Of a stretch of 64,000 nt of DNA, positions 12,003-24,188 are shown in pieces. Each line of letters starts with the position of its first letter. Within the stretch, counting starts at the first letter, position 1. A program made the translations under genes and the position numbers. Below the pieces are notes generated by a model. That model was not told where the DNA came from, searched no databases, and saw only the letters and a program-made list of their open reading frames with translations. The DNA lies in contig NC_071332.1 in the NCBI RefSeq assembly GCF_010183535.1, positions 16,988,001-17,052,000 of the forward strand. Reading direction: 5' to 3'. This DNA is from Caenorhabditis remanei (taxonomy: Eukaryota > Nematoda > Chromadorea > Rhabditida > Rhabditidae).

Positions 12003-12516
12003 CTGTATTGTTTGTATATAATTTAGTTTGTGGGACAATGAGTGATACCGTAACACCCTCTCAAAGTTGATCATTTTCAACTGAAAACGGCTAAATCGTA
12101 TGTGCAAGGTTCTGTAGAATTCGCTGAGATCTACATTTTGGTATACTTTTCAGGTCCTAATATTAAGTTTGAAGCAAGTTACAGGCCGGTCCAGTTGACA
12201 AGAATGTTCTGAAGATTTCAGATTTTTCACAAATTTCTGCATTGACGTTTTATATGTATATATCATCAAGTTTCAGCATATCCCTCATTACTAAACATCA
12301 TGTGCCATATTTGTGATTTCCGTGTTAATATCTCCCTTAGCGTAAGCCCATAATGAGCTGTATTGTTATTTTACCGGGGAAAAACGGCAAATGTTTTGTC
12401 TACCAAAAACTCCCAGAGTGACTTATGACGATGGGGTGTCTGGACTGGTAATAATAAGGCTGGTAATAAGGCAATATAAAAACAAGTAGAATCTTTAATT
12501 TTTATTGTTTTCTTAA
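12003..12516. other. Intergenic, with a partial MITE arm
   Basis: About 12117-12190 repeats the GAGATCTACATTTTGGTATA arm of the 11442-11800 element in diverged form. The rest is unannotated upstream sequence of the srsx gene. Confidence 0.5.
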
Positions 12517-13957
12517 ATGATGATATCTGAAATCCCACCGCCACTTATCCCTATCGCCCTATTTTATTGCTTGTGTGCAACTGTTTCACTCGCTGGAAAC
12601 ATGATAATGATTATCTGCTTTTTCCGGGAATCGTAAGTTATTAGATGTTCAAAATGTCAATTTTTGTAATTCCAGAAAATTCAAGTCACCTTGTCATTAC
12701 TTGATCACACTGACTTGCGCAGCAGATATGTTTCATCTATGCGGACATTTTGTATTCAATTTTCAGTTGTTTTATGGAGGTGAGAGGATCAACTTTGACT
12801 TGATGTAACTTGATCACCTGCAGTTCAAAATTTTTGTATTTTTTTATCATTGTATAGATCAAATCTAGCGCTGAATTTTTGTAGTTGAAAGTTTTGTAAT
12901 ACCACTTCACACTATTGAGATATGCGTCTTTAAATTTAGATACTTGAATGGGGAGGTGAAGAAACGCAGAGAAACGAGAGCGGCTGACTTCTCTGCGTCT
13001 CTCCCCCTCCTCCTCCAACTTTGAGCCCCGGTATTTCAAAAGCTAGAATACCTATCAAAATACTTTCAACTACAAAAATGTGGAGCTATTTTCGATTCAC
13101 AAAACTAATCTAATTTAAAAAATTTTGAACAAGAACTAACACCGTCGCACGCTTCCAGGCCCCGGTTCCCAAGAGCTCTGCTTCTGGCTCCTCCTACCAT
13201 CTTGCATTGGTCTATGCATGAGTGGACCTCTCCTATTATCTCTGGGAATTGATCGATTCCTTGCTTGCCAGTTCCCTGTGATCTACCGTCAGCTTTGTTC
13301 GAGATCTGTCATCTACTTGCTCCTACAGCTGGCAGTCCCTATTGGCTATACCACATATATCACTATGTCATCTTATACCCAACGGGATTCGGAGACTCTT
13401 GTTATTTGTCAAGTTCCGTTGGCTTTGTCTGGCAGCTCGTTTGAGGAGTTTAATACGGGAGGATTCATTATTAATGTTGGTGTGGTCATCATCTATTTTG
13501 TCACTTTTCTCAAACTGAGAAGTCTTTCGGTGCATGGTAGGACGAGACTAAATCAGGCTAATTTTAAAAATTATTTAATTACTTATGTACCTCAGAATCT
13601 CAACTAAAAGTAGTGTTCAAGTCTATTCTCTACACAGTAATTTTCGTGATTCTCGGGTGGTGTACTGTAACGCTGGTGAACATTTTGTGTATTCATTTGG
13701 TAGCGGATATCGATTCGCAGCATATCATGATGATCTACGCAGGAATAAGTTTGAATATGGCGTGTGCAAGCAACGTTTTTGTGTTTTACAAGATAAAGTG
13801 AGTGGAGATCTTTGCTTTTTTCTCTAATAATTTGTTTTTCAGTTCTGATTATCGATCAGCTATCCAAAAGCTATTAGAAATTAAGATCCCTGATAAAGTG
13901 TACCCGATGACGAGTATTATTGGAAGTGTGACAAATGGCGATTTGCGGAAATTTTGA
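12517..13957 (+). CDS. Serpentine chemoreceptor, srsx-type
   Basis: Five exons in consistent phase from MMISEIPPPLIPIALF to a TGA at 13955-13957. TM1 ends ...AGNMIMIICFF, TM2 follows SPCHYLITLTCAADMFH, and the DRY-equivalent is GIDRFLACQFP after TM3. TM6/TM7 (ILYTVIFVILGWC, IMMIYAGISLNMACASN) lie in exon 4. The tail in exon 5 is short. Intron between exons 3 and 4: GTAGGACG to CTCAG near 13532-13592. srsx receptors are rhodopsin-like candidate chemoreceptors expressed in sensory neurons; the ligand is unknown. Confidence 0.75.
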
Positions 13958-14166
13958 TTTAATTTTCTACCTTGAAAAAAAAAACGTTTTTATTCTTTTG
14001 AACTTCCCACCAAACTTTCTGATTCCTCTCGCAACTTCGAAGTGTTTGCCTAATCATAAAAATATGGCGTAAGAGTATTTGTCACTGATAAAAACGTTTC
14101 CTTTTTTTGATAAGTGAAACAATCCATTCATTTTCACATTTCACGTACTAATTGCACCAGGAAAAG

Positions 14167-15034
14167 ATGTCGAAAATATACATTCTGGGTCTTCTAGTTC
14201 TTGCTGGTGCTATTCTCAATTTAGTTGGAGTATTCACACCGTGCTGGTTGTATGCTAGCGACGGATATGAAAGTGAATGTGCTGGAATTGTTCCATTCTA
14301 TTCGGTAAGCTGGTATCATTATTTTGAATAACAAGGGAACCTTAGGGGTCACAAGTTTGGAATCTTTATAAACTGCTACCAGGTATTAAGGACAACTTGA
14401 TTAGGCAGACCCGAAGTTTTTGTTTTGTGCTCGTCACTTGCCTCTGAGAAAAAACCGTTTTTACCCCTGGCTTTAGAAGCCATTATTGAGTTTTTTCAGG
14501 GCTTAACTACAAGAGTGAAACTTTGAGGCGACCGCCTGAGGTTTCCTTGTAAAAACATTATGTTTAAAAAATTGTTATTTTTCAGACCGAAGTGGCGTGG
14601 TTCGCTGCATCCAGTTGGCTAATGTTTATAACTGTTGCCTTCACGCTTATCATTATTCTCACTTATTTGACAGTACAGTAAGTCAAACTTTAACTAACAA
14701 ATTGCTACTCAAAGTGTTTCCAGTGCTGATGTAGTCCGTCATGGTTTTTCCTGCGGCTCCCGGAACTATCTCAGAATTATTTCCGGCTGCGCATTGATGA
14801 ATGTTCTGTTGACTGTTTCTGCAGTCACTGTAATCGGAGTGTACCTTTCTAAGTACTCTGACGTATATTACTATGGTATCACATATAATGTGAGTTTCAT
14901 TTAAAAAAAAACCAATTTTTAAATTAAAAAATGATTCAGTTGGGCTACTCCGCGTGGATTTCTGTCGGAGCCGGTGTCATCTTCTTGATAGTGTTTGGCT
15001 TATCCGCACTTATTTCACATCGGGATTGCTGTTA
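14167..15034 (+). CDS. Clc/claudin-like four-pass membrane protein
   Basis: Four exons: start at 14167, introns of about 280, 40 and 50 bp, stop at 15032-15034. Four hydrophobic segments are visible: ILGLLVLAGAILNLVGVF; SWLMFITVAFTLIIILTYL; LMNVLLTVSAVTVIGVYL; and a last one in exon 4. The first extracellular loop has CWLY followed by ECAGIVPFY, the W...C pattern of the PMP22/claudin superfamily (nematode Clc-like family). These proteins act at junctions or as channel-associated membrane proteins; the exact role here is unknown. A tandem paralogue lies at 16274-17988. Confidence 0.75.
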
Positions 15035-16273
15035 ATTTTTTCATTTATTTTTTCCAATGATTTGAACATTATGAACAACTGTATTACTTCAAAAAAAAAA
15101 CCATAACTAAACCAAACAAATGCAAACGAAATGTTTCTAGATTGCATCTCTCGCGGTTTCTTATCAATGATTCATAGGAAGATGCACAGAAAACGCCCTT
15201 AAGTTGCCCAAGAACGCGGTGAACTAGTAGATCAAAAGTTTGAAACACGCTCGCCAATGATCGTTTTTGAGAGACAACTCGTCATTTAAGTTTCTTGCAA
15301 TCAGAACCGGTTCTAATCAGAACTAGTTCGAATCAGAACGGTCTCAATAAGAACTACGAAATTGAGGTCAATTGGTTTTGGAATGATAATTCCTCAGCTT
15401 TTTTTAAATAGAGGTGTGACCAACAATTTTACTTTTTATAAATTCATTTTTGAAGAACAAAAAGCTGAGCGAGCATTTGGGAGCACGAAACGAACCAAAC
15501 ATGGTCAAGCTATTCTGAAAAAATAAGAACACAGTCTACTAATAAATATAATGCTACTAATTTTTATATTGAAGCTGTTGAATCTAGACGAGTTGGTTTC
15601 GGCAAACATGGGTACCCATTTTTTGGCAAGAATTTTCAATTTTTTTTGTTTTCGTCATAAAAATTCTCATATTTATAATGAAAAGTAACTTCTGATTGAA
15701 TTACAAGAGTAAAATGTACTTTTCAAGAAAGAAAAAACTCAAAGTTTCTTTCAAAAATTGAATATGAATTAAAATATTCCTGTGCAAGGAAAGCTCGCCC
15801 CGCCGTCTTGCTTTTGCCACGCCCAATTCTTGCGGCTGTGTTCAAAAATTGAACGCAGTGCTAAAATGAGAACGGGGCGAGCATTTTTTTGCACATAAAA
15901 ATTTGAATTCATAATATTTTGTATCAAAACGGGGACAAGCTGGTCGAGACCAGTCGTAGAAGTATGAATAGAATGACAAGTCTGGAGATTAGGGACTTCA
16001 TACTTAAGAAAACCATATATTCCCCAAAATTCCCTATAAAAACTTGAAAGTGTAATTTCACTTCAAAACCAAAGCACACAAAAAATAAAAAATGGTTCTG
16101 AGGTGTGAATGATGCGAAAAAGAAAACTTTCTTTTGAACTTCCCGCCGCATTTTTTGACCCTATGTCGCAACTTCATGCTATTTTTGTACTCAAAAAAGT
16201 TAAACTGATAAACACGTCTTTTTTTAGTACAAATAGTTGAAACAAGCCAGCTATTCTAGTGTACTAGCTGCAT
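15035..16273. other. Intergenic between the two Clc-like paralogues
   Basis: No supported exon. It holds a small MITE (15781-15896) and short degenerate repeats of AATCAGAAC near 15297-15350. Confidence 0.5.
15781..15896. mobile_element. Small MITE-like inverted repeat
   Basis: TGTGCAAGGAAAGCTCGCCC at the left pairs with GGGGCGAGCATTTTTTTGCA at the right, about 115 bp overall; no coding capacity. Confidence 0.6.
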
Positions 16274-17988
16274 ATGTCTCACGACAAACTAGTTGGCTTG
16301 GGCTTACTAATTGCCGTCGCTTCTATTCTGAATTGGATAGGAGTTTTCACCCAGTGCTGGCTTTATGACAATGATTACTATCAACAGGAGTGTGCTGGAA
16401 TTGTGCCATTTTATACGGTAAGTTCTAACATTTTTTATTTGAAACAAAATATTTATTTTCAGACAGAAGTTAACTGGTTGGCAGCATCTAGTTGGCTAAT
16501 GTTTATAACCGTTGCGCTTTCATTCATCATAATTTCCCTTTACTTTGTTACACTGTAGGCTGAAACTTTTTATCATAGTTAATAACTTTACTATTTTTCC
16601 AGAACTTACATTCTACGCAATGGTTATTCATGTGGGGCCCGTAACTATTTCAGAATTATTTCGGGCTTAGCATTTATGAATGTTGTGCTACCCATTGCTG
16701 CAGTCAGTGTAATCGGAGTGTATCTCTCAAAATATTCAGATTTTTATGTTACATTCAGTGTAAGTTTTATTTATTAGAAAATAGGCTCTATTACAGTTTA
16801 GGCGTCCTTTGAAAACTTGAACGTCCCTTAAAACACTTAGACGTCCCTTAAAACACTTAGACGTCCCTTGAAACACTTAGACGTCCCTTAAAACACTTAG
16901 ACGTCCCTTGAAACATTTAGACGTCCCTCAAAAAACTTGGACGTCCTTTGGGGACCCAAAAGTCGTCCGAAATGTTTAGACGTCCCAAAAAATGTTTAGA
17001 CGTCCCAAAAAACATATAGACGTCCCTTAAAACATTTAGACGTCCTTTGACGTCCCAGAATTAGGTTTCGAATAATTAGACGTCCCAAAAATTATTTAGA
17101 CGTCCCAAAAAACGTTTAGACGTCCCAAAAATAGTTTAGACGTCCTTTGATATCTCACATTATGATAAATAATATTTAGACGTCCCAAAAAATATTTAGA
17201 CGTCCCTTGAAATCCGAAACTTTGGTTTTAAATACTTAGACGTCCCAAAAAACATTTAGACGTCCCAAAAAACATTTAAACGTCCCAAAAAATGTTTAGA
17301 CGTCCCTTCAACACTAAAAGCCACTGAAAGTGTTCAAGGGACGTCTCAATATTTAATGGGACGTCTAAATATTTTTTGGGACGTCTAATTATTTTTTGGG
17401 ACGTCTAAACATTTTTTGGGACGTCTAAATATTTAACACCAAATTTTGGGATTTAAAGGGACGTCTAAATATTTTTTGGGACGTTTAAATATTATTTATC
17501 ATAATGTGGGATATCAAAGGACGTCTAAACATTTTTTGGGACGTCTAAACATTTTTTGGGACGTCTAAATAATTTTTGGGACGTCTTAATTTTTCCGACA
17601 ATTTTTCGGATTTCAAAGGACGTTTAAATGTTTTTTGGGACGTCTAAATGTTTTTTGGGACGTTTAAACATTCCAAAGGACGTTTCAATTTACAGGAAAA
17701 AAATTTGGGCCTCAAAGGACGTCTAAATGTTTCAAGGGACGTCTAAGTGTTTTAAGGGACGTCTAAGTGTTTTAAGGGACGTCTAAGTGTTTTAAGGGAC
17801 GTCTAAGTGTTTTAAGGGACGTTCAAGTTTTCAAAGGACGCCTAAACTGTAATAGAGCCGAAAATATGATTTATATAGAAAAAAAATTACAGCTAGGCTA
17901 CTCCGCGTGGATTTCTCTTGGAGCCGCTGTGTTTTTCCTGATAGTTTTCGGTCATTCCATTCATACTTCTCATCGGGAGTGTAGTTGA
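16274..17988 (+). CDS. Clc/claudin-like four-pass protein, tandem paralogue
   Basis: Exon layout matches the gene at 14167-15034: exon 1 ends ...CAGIVPFYT, exon 2 begins TEVNWLAASSWLMF, exon 3 has CGARNYFRIISGLAFMN, exon 4 (17893-17988) has LGYSAWISLGAAVFF and ends HRECS. Splice phases agree (GTT ACA CT|A ACT). The W...C claudin-like motif (CWLY...QQECAGIVPFY) is kept. The last intron is about 1.1 kb because it carries a palindromic transposon (16784-17859); splice sites lie outside it, so the gene may still work. The start ATG follows a short leader resembling its paralogue's. Confidence 0.75.
16784..17859. mobile_element. Palindromic transposon built of GACGTCCC repeats
   Basis: Ends are GGCTCTATTACAG and its inverse. 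The flanking 7-bp GAAAATA (16777-16783 and 17860-17866) is an apparent target duplication. The left arm has about 23 copies of a roughly 20-bp unit centred on TTTAGACGTCCC; the right arm has about 24 in the opposite orientation; the turn is near 17313-17335. It has no ORF and lies in the last intron of the second Clc-like gene. Confidence 0.88.
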
Positions 17989-18185
17989 TTATTGAACTAC
18001 AGTTTATTTCACACTCGTTTTTTTATTTCTATTTCGCTCTCTCTCATATCAATAGACTCATTGTAAGATACATAAAACCGTAATAAAGTTGTCCGGAAAC
18101 AATAGTTTTCTGGTCTTGTTTCGTTTATTGTAATAGTAAAAAAAAATAAAGTCGAGCCAATTATCAGAACACAGTTATAAACGAA

Positions 18186-19506
18186 CTATGAACCATCTGA
18201 AAATCGATTTATTTTGTTTTTTTTTATTATTCTGTATACCTTTTTCCTATTTTTCTTCAACCCACAACAATACATCAAGTTTTTTGCAGTTTTTCTATAT
18301 TGAGTGGATATAATAAGACTGATAAAGCAATGTGTTAAAGAATTGATTGCAATAAACAAAGCCAGGCAAGATATGAGGTCGGCTGATATATTTCTGAATC
18401 TTTTTAAAAAAAGTATGAAAATATGAAAAAAAAACTCACATTATCCCCATTGATTTTCCCGCAGAACCTTGTAAGACGTAAGCTAGTCCCATGGGTCCTT
18501 CAGCAACCATAGATGCAACTGTCATTACGGTCACTAACTTTGTGGTGTGTTCAGACTGAGATCTATAAAATATTATCATAGAGAAACACTTAATTAAAAA
18601 AACAACTACTTCTTCATATTTGAGGAAATCTTCATTCGTATTCTTTTAGCTGCTCTGATCTCTGCTATGAGCAAAATCGTCAAAATAGGAAGTAGAATAG
18701 TCGGAAGTATTTTTATTAGGCCGTCCACAAACATAAAAGATTGAAAACCAAACCACGTGCTACTGGAAAATTCCAGAGTAACCATTGGCATGTAATACAT
18801 TTCTGTGTTGTTGGCAGCATACCCTGGACACCTGAACGTATATTTTTTGAACATCAGTAAAACTCAGTTGACTTCTTACTGCTCCGGTGGGGACCACTCA
18901 GACATTTCAAGATAAACATGGGAGAAATAAAAACCTGTTACCAGTGAGCTGCAGAAAAATGTAGCCATGAAAACAACGATTCCGAATATTGGTTTGGAAA
19001 TGTATTCAAATTTTGCGTCCATAGAGTATTTGATGACTGAATAACGGACGAGAGCCATCAATATTCCTAGATAAGAATTTTCCCGGCGAAGAACATCGAA
19101 CAATGCCATTTTCCATGTGCGGAACAGTTGAAAGTTGTAGTTATATAAGTTCCAGCTGAAATATAATATTTTTACTTTCATTTCACTTTGATATTGCCAC
19201 AAACCACACTTTTTTTTGAAGCACTACAAAGACGCTATCGTACACTATGGACCCCATGTTGAAAAAATCGCATGCTGCTATTCCAGCCAGTATAACAAAA
19301 GTTGAGCTCGTTCTCATTTCTGGTCTTGTCAATACTATGAGGTGAAAAAGATTCACAAAAACACCCATTGCAGCAAAAATTGATTCAATATATGAACATG
19401 TTATAGAAAACTCATAAAGCAAGTTGCCAATGATTGTAAGTAACTTTTTAGTGGAAGTACTAAAACCTTGAAACTCCGATTCGGAATAGTAGGACTCTGT
19501 GGCCAT
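18186..19506 (-). CDS. Serpentine receptor, srw-type
   Basis: Five exons from MATESYYSESEF (19506) to a TAG at 18186. TM1/TM2 (GVFVNLFHLIVLTRPEMRTSS then LAGIAACDFFNMGSIVYD) and the ALVRYSVIKY segment after TM3 fit the srw group, which is related to FMRFamide-type peptide receptors. Exon 4 (18562-18440) carries TM6 with VASMVAEGPMGLAYVL; exon 5 (18393-18186) carries TM7 and the hallmark INSLTHCFISLIISTQYRK. Phases across exons 4-5 agree. The exon 1/2 donor near 19195 is the least certain junction. Probably intact. Confidence 0.78.
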
Positions 19507-19740
19507 GGAAAGGTTTTTTTTTAGGATTGAACGCAGTCTGAGTCGTATGGAAATTCCACTGTAAGCGAATTGAATTTAGAGTAATACGTTTAGGTTCAAT
19601 AGAGGCATGAACCAGCCCGTGGTTTTTTGTAAACAATCTTTTCCTATTACTAATCTTTCCATAAATTGCAATTTTTGGAATATCAACCAAATTAAGTAAG
19701 TGGCTAAATTCACTTATTTCTAACAGAAGGTTCCAAGTAA

Positions 19741-19845
19741 TGGTCAACACATTTTTATCAACTAGAAGACATGTGTTATCTGGAGTCCCACAAGGCCCTG
19801 TTCTTGGACCAACACTTTTTCTCTTATATATTAACCAGTCGGTTC
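19741..19845 (+). mobile_element. Non-LTR reverse transcriptase fragment, left piece
   Basis: Encodes SGVPQGPVLGPTLFLLYIN, the RT palm segment just before the FADD box. The continuation lies 2.2 kb to the right (22033-22740), so the copy is split by other repeats. Confidence 0.75.
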
Positions 19846-22032
19846 ACGTCGCCTAACGGCGACTAAACCTCCTTCTCAACACCACCCTTCTAGGTTTTTA
19901 CAGTGGATCGTAATTAATCCGGAAACGGACGACACGTTTCAAATCCTCTTTTTTCTATATCTGAATATAAGAAAAAATATTGTCCCAACAACGTCCCAAC
20001 ATTTGTTTGATCCATCTGACTACAGTCAACGTTGCCTAACTTGACAGATCGGATTCTTGAACGCACCGACCTTCGCCATTTGAAAGTCGAACTTAGCTTT
20101 GAAGTATAGCCCCTCTCAATATGAGCAAATTTGATCCATCCTTCTGTTAAAGTGAGAGCTCCTTTCTTCTCGCCGTTACATCATCGGGTTTTTCTGATCG
20201 TATGGCAGCTGCCCGGGAAGAGATCGTCGGACTGCTATATCAGTTGCCATGATTTTCAACCCCAATTTTGTGTCATCCTGACTCTCAGTTTTTCGTTTGA
20301 CTACCATGCGATTTGAATCAGCAGCTTTACTTTTCTGAAGCCAGTAAAAGTTGATCTCTCTTTCTCTCTAAAGCGAGGTTATGCGTTTTTATTATCTCGT
20401 TCCCACACTGACTCCTGTGTCATCATCTCGTCCTCAATCCCCGTCTATTTCGCTTCTTCAGGCGGCCTTGTAGAGGACCAAAAGATTAGTCGATATGCAA
20501 AAATTCAGCCCGACGCCTTCTTTTTGTCGTATTTTTTCACACACTCCTGTGTCATGAGTTGAATGTCCTGTATCCCATCAACTCCTTCGAGCTTCAATCT
20601 CCCTTCTGATTCTGAGCGATGGAGCACGCCTTCACCGGAAACAGGAGAAACAGCACCATAATCATCCATTAAATTGTCAGCAGGAACAGTATTAGTTGTT
20701 GGAGACAGTGACGCCATGAAGGGAATAGGAAAATGATAGTTATCAGCAGTTCAGAAGAATGGGATTTACATGTCTGGACTTCACGCAACTTCCGCTTTTC
20801 ACTGTATTCTTACACGGTAAAGTAGGCGGAGCTAAAACCGTGGTGAGAAGAAGAAGGTAAATGCTAGCCAGATTGGCTATTAATACTTTTAAACATGTGT
20901 ACTCATATCCACAATCCCCTTTTAGCTGTCTCCAGAAAACTACCCGTATTTGTATGATTCACGTCGCCTAACGGCGACTAAACCTCCTTCTCAACACCAC
21001 CCTACTGGGTGTTACAGTGAATTACCCGGAAACGGACGACACGTTTGGATTCCTCTAGTTTTTCTGAATCCGATGATAATAAAAACCCTTCACGTCGTCA
21101 TTTTTGTAGAAAACGGCCCATAACTTTTTATGGCGTGGATCAATCCGAAAACGGACGGCACTGGCCACAAAGAGAAAAAGTTAAAATTACATTTAACCGC
21201 TTTTCTTTGGAGTCTGGAGTCGAACCAACTAACTGTAGTCAACGTCGCTTAATTTGCCAGATTGGACGGTCGGCGCGTTCGCTTTTATTCATGCGCCACT
21301 GAAGAGGCGCCGCTCTGTGAAGAGGAAAGCGAGCAGCCGACGTTTCACGGGTTTTGCCGACCGCTTCCCCCTTCTCTCTCTTCGAATATGGCTTGAAATT
21401 CAGTTTTTTTGATCCAGAAGACGTGATTTTGAGAATTTAAAAAAAAGAAAAAGACGGGCATCATTAAGAGAAAATTTCTGATCTTTTGGTTCAAATTCGA
21501 AGAAAATCGGTCCAGTAGGAAAGGCGGTAGGATCGGCGACAGACAAACAAACATACAGCCGTTTGCGTTTGTTAATAGTAAAGATCTCGACTATAACAAA
21601 GTTATTTACAACCTCCGTATACTGGCTGTCTATGTTCTTATCAAAACAAAAAACCAAAAAACTTTTCCAGCCTGACGGGAACGAACTCACTACCCCATGG
21701 GTGAGTGTCATCTGCGTAGACCGCTACACCAAATACGCGCGGCCTGGGCGCTCTCGAGAACGGAGTCAAGAAACACCGAGTCAGTAGTTTTGAGTTTCTA
21801 CCACCCTGTCGGGACACACCTTCTCTGCACGCTTTCTACTGTTAAAATCGGCATCGTCTCCAGAAGACGTCAAATGTTTTTTTTTTGAAAAAAGAAAAGT
21901 TTGGGCATCATTAAGAGAAAATTTCTGATCTTTTGGTCTAAATTCGAAGAAAATCGGTCCAGTAGGAAAGGCGGTAGGATCGGCGACAGACAAACAAACA
22001 TACAGCCGTTTGCGTTTGTTAATAGTAAAGAT
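19846..22032. mobile_element. Composite nest of repeats splitting an RT copy
   Basis: Two head-like copies start TTCACGTCGCCTAACGGCGA (19854 and 20961) and continue with CCGGAAACGGACGACACGTT. Two tail-like copies (about 21455-21587 and 21901-22032) contain AAAATCGGTCCAGTAGGAAA and end GTTTGTTAATAGTAAAGAT, similar in style to RTE/SINE tails. A tRNA-like SINE head lies at 21665-21775. An ORF of 70 residues on minus (20717-20505, MASLSPTTNTVPADN...) has no family I know. No intact transposase or RT. Confidence 0.65.
21665..21775 (-). repeat. tRNA-derived SINE head
   Basis: On the minus strand, box A TGGTGTAGCGG (21731-21721) fits TRGYNNARYGG, and box B GAGTTCGTTCC (21688-21678) is close to GGTTCGANTCC, at tRNA-like spacing. 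There is no proper acceptor stem, so it is not a working tRNA gene. A perfect box B, GGTTCGACTCC, lies at 21226-21216. Confidence 0.5.
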
Positions 22033-22740
22033 TGTATCGGAACTGAATTCAAAAGCAACCACTTTCTGTTCGCTGACGATTTGAAAATATACTCTCCATA
22101 GAACAAGTTAATCAGCAGAGATTTGAAAATGTTGGAAAAGTAGTGTTCTAAGTGGAAGATGAAAGTGGCTCCGATGAAATGGGAACATATATATATTCAC
22201 AAAAACAAATCAGCTATTGCTAATGATCTAAATCCAAACCTGAATAATATGCCGATACTCGCTGTGTTCACAGTCCGTGATTTAGGAAACCACTTCTCCA
22301 GCCAACTCAGCTTTACTCATCATCACGCTCTAATTATTCGGAAAGCTTATCAAAGGATAAATATATTCTTTTCCGTCTTAAAAGATGCATCATGAAAAGT
22401 TTTCATGGTTTACATCCGTCCTATATCAGACTATGGTACTGTTGTCAATTAACCTATTTTCAAGGAGAACGTTATAATGCTGGAATCAGTCCAAAAACTT
22501 TTTTTCAGAATTTATAAAAAATTATTATTGCTGACCCTATTTTCGAATTAATTGATCTCGGAAAGTTTCGTCGACACAGATTCTATCTTAAATCCCTTAC
22601 TATGAATTCGACAAAATTATTTTCCCAAATACTCTCCAATAGAGTCCTCCTATGTTAGAATTCGATATCTGAATTAGTGTTTTTGGTTAAGAAATCAGCA
22701 GAGGCCTTCAAGAGTAGAATATCAAAATGAAACAGGTAAC
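22033..22740 (+). mobile_element. Non-LTR reverse transcriptase fragment, right piece
   Basis: Resumes with the catalytic box HFLFADDLKIYS at 22060-22095, then FTVRDLGNHFSSQLSF and a YIRPISDYGT equivalent of the 10669-11331 copy. Several stops and frameshifts; a dead copy. Confidence 0.75.
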
Positions 22741-22917
22741 ATTTTTTTAGTGAAATGATTCAGCGACATGAGTTTGTGGCCACAACAAATATTATTTTGA
22801 CTTTGGATTGGGAAATTGTGTAGACTGTGAAATCTTATAAGCGTGAAATTATTACAATGGGATTTTAATTAATGTTTATTTGGTTTCTTTGATTATTGAA
22901 AAGAAAAGTGTGTGCAT

Positions 22918-24188
22918 TTAGGGACGAATTGTATGTGAGGTGCTTCCCAATGAGCTACGAGAAGTGTTATTGCGTAGTTCGGTCTTTGGTGTTACCTGAA
23001 ATGGAATAATCTTCATGCAAAACTTCGTTATAGCATACCTTAACCGTTGCAACCTTCCATCCACACATTCTTTTAACCGTATTTCTATACTGCGTAGACA
23101 TTGCATAACAAATAAAGGGGTGGGACATAACGTTAAGACATCGTAATGTTTTAACAATATTTTGAGATGATAGAAGAACTTTTCTGCAAGAAAACATACT
23201 CCATAATTTTTTTTAATCTCTTTACTCACCTGACACCAGGGAACTCATCCTTCCAGTTATACATCCCAACCATTATTATAGTTCTGACACCATCCACTCC
23301 TTCAGATAACATAAAACTAATAGTCATGAAGAAAATCAATTTGGGAAGGTTATCATGTTCATGGTCTTCGTGGAAATGTTTTGACTTTCGTTGCTTATTT
23401 ATTACTTTCAATTCATGAATCAACTGAGCTGTTAATATTGGATAGAATATAGTTGGAATAATACGGACCCAATGTTCCATTGACTCTCTTGTCTCCACTA
23501 GATCTGATATTCTTGTTGGTAAGGCTATAACATACTCAGTAACGTTTTTAGAGTATATACGAAGTTCTGTATCATCACATAAGTTGTCCGGGTACCATAG
23601 ACTAGATAGAAAACACCAATTCCAAAAATAGTAAGCAATCCAGAACACTACAATAAACATTATTTGAAACACCGTCACTTTTCGACTTGTGAGTTTTTGT
23701 GACCAAGTCCTCAATGGAAACATTAGAGTTAATAATCGAATTTTCTCCATAAAAATTGCAAGGAATACTGATATCGGTCTGGTACAGTTCAAGATACCTT
23801 TCAAGAACTCGTAGGATAGATTGAATATGGTGTAGTCCTCTCGAAGACAATCTATAGTCGATATTGGGTATAATTTTGGGAGCCAAGCTCCATTTAGATA
23901 TAAATCAACGGAGAAATTCAGAATATCAGATACACAAATTCCAGTCATTATTATAAAAATTGAAGCTGCTCTGACAGATTTTTGAAGCAAAACTACATTA
24001 TGAAAAATGCTAACTAGAATAGAGATGCATTGAAGAGAAATATTGATTGTTTCAGAATAACATATAACATTTTCCGATGCTTCTGGAGGAGCAACATAGA
24101 CGGAATAATCGTCAGAATAAGTGTAATCATAAGAATTGACTGGGTCGGGAGTCTCCATGGGAAAAAGTTCAATAAATGAAGTCTCCAA
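22918..24188 (-). CDS. Serpentine receptor, srw-type
   Basis: Exon 1 is one long frame (24188 to about 23229) covering TM1 to TM6, including GICVSDILNFSVDLYL and MEKIRLLTLMFPLRT after TM3. It joins GTGTCAG|GTGAGT to exon 2 (from TTGCAG, about 23190-23040), which carries the srw hallmark NVMSHPFICYAMSTQYRN. Exon 3 adds a Ser/Thr-rich tail ending HTIRP with a stop at 22918. Two in-frame starts are possible (24188 or 24158). It is divergent from the other srw gene in this window. Ligand unknown; candidate peptide/chemoreceptor. Confidence 0.82.

Noticed and set aside
13585..13827. 80-residue plus-strand frame overlapping the srsx exon
   Set aside because: Out-of-frame shadow of exon 4.
21665..21775. 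A second tRNA gene
   Set aside because: Box A and B are present but there is no acceptor stem and box B is imperfect; fits a SINE head.
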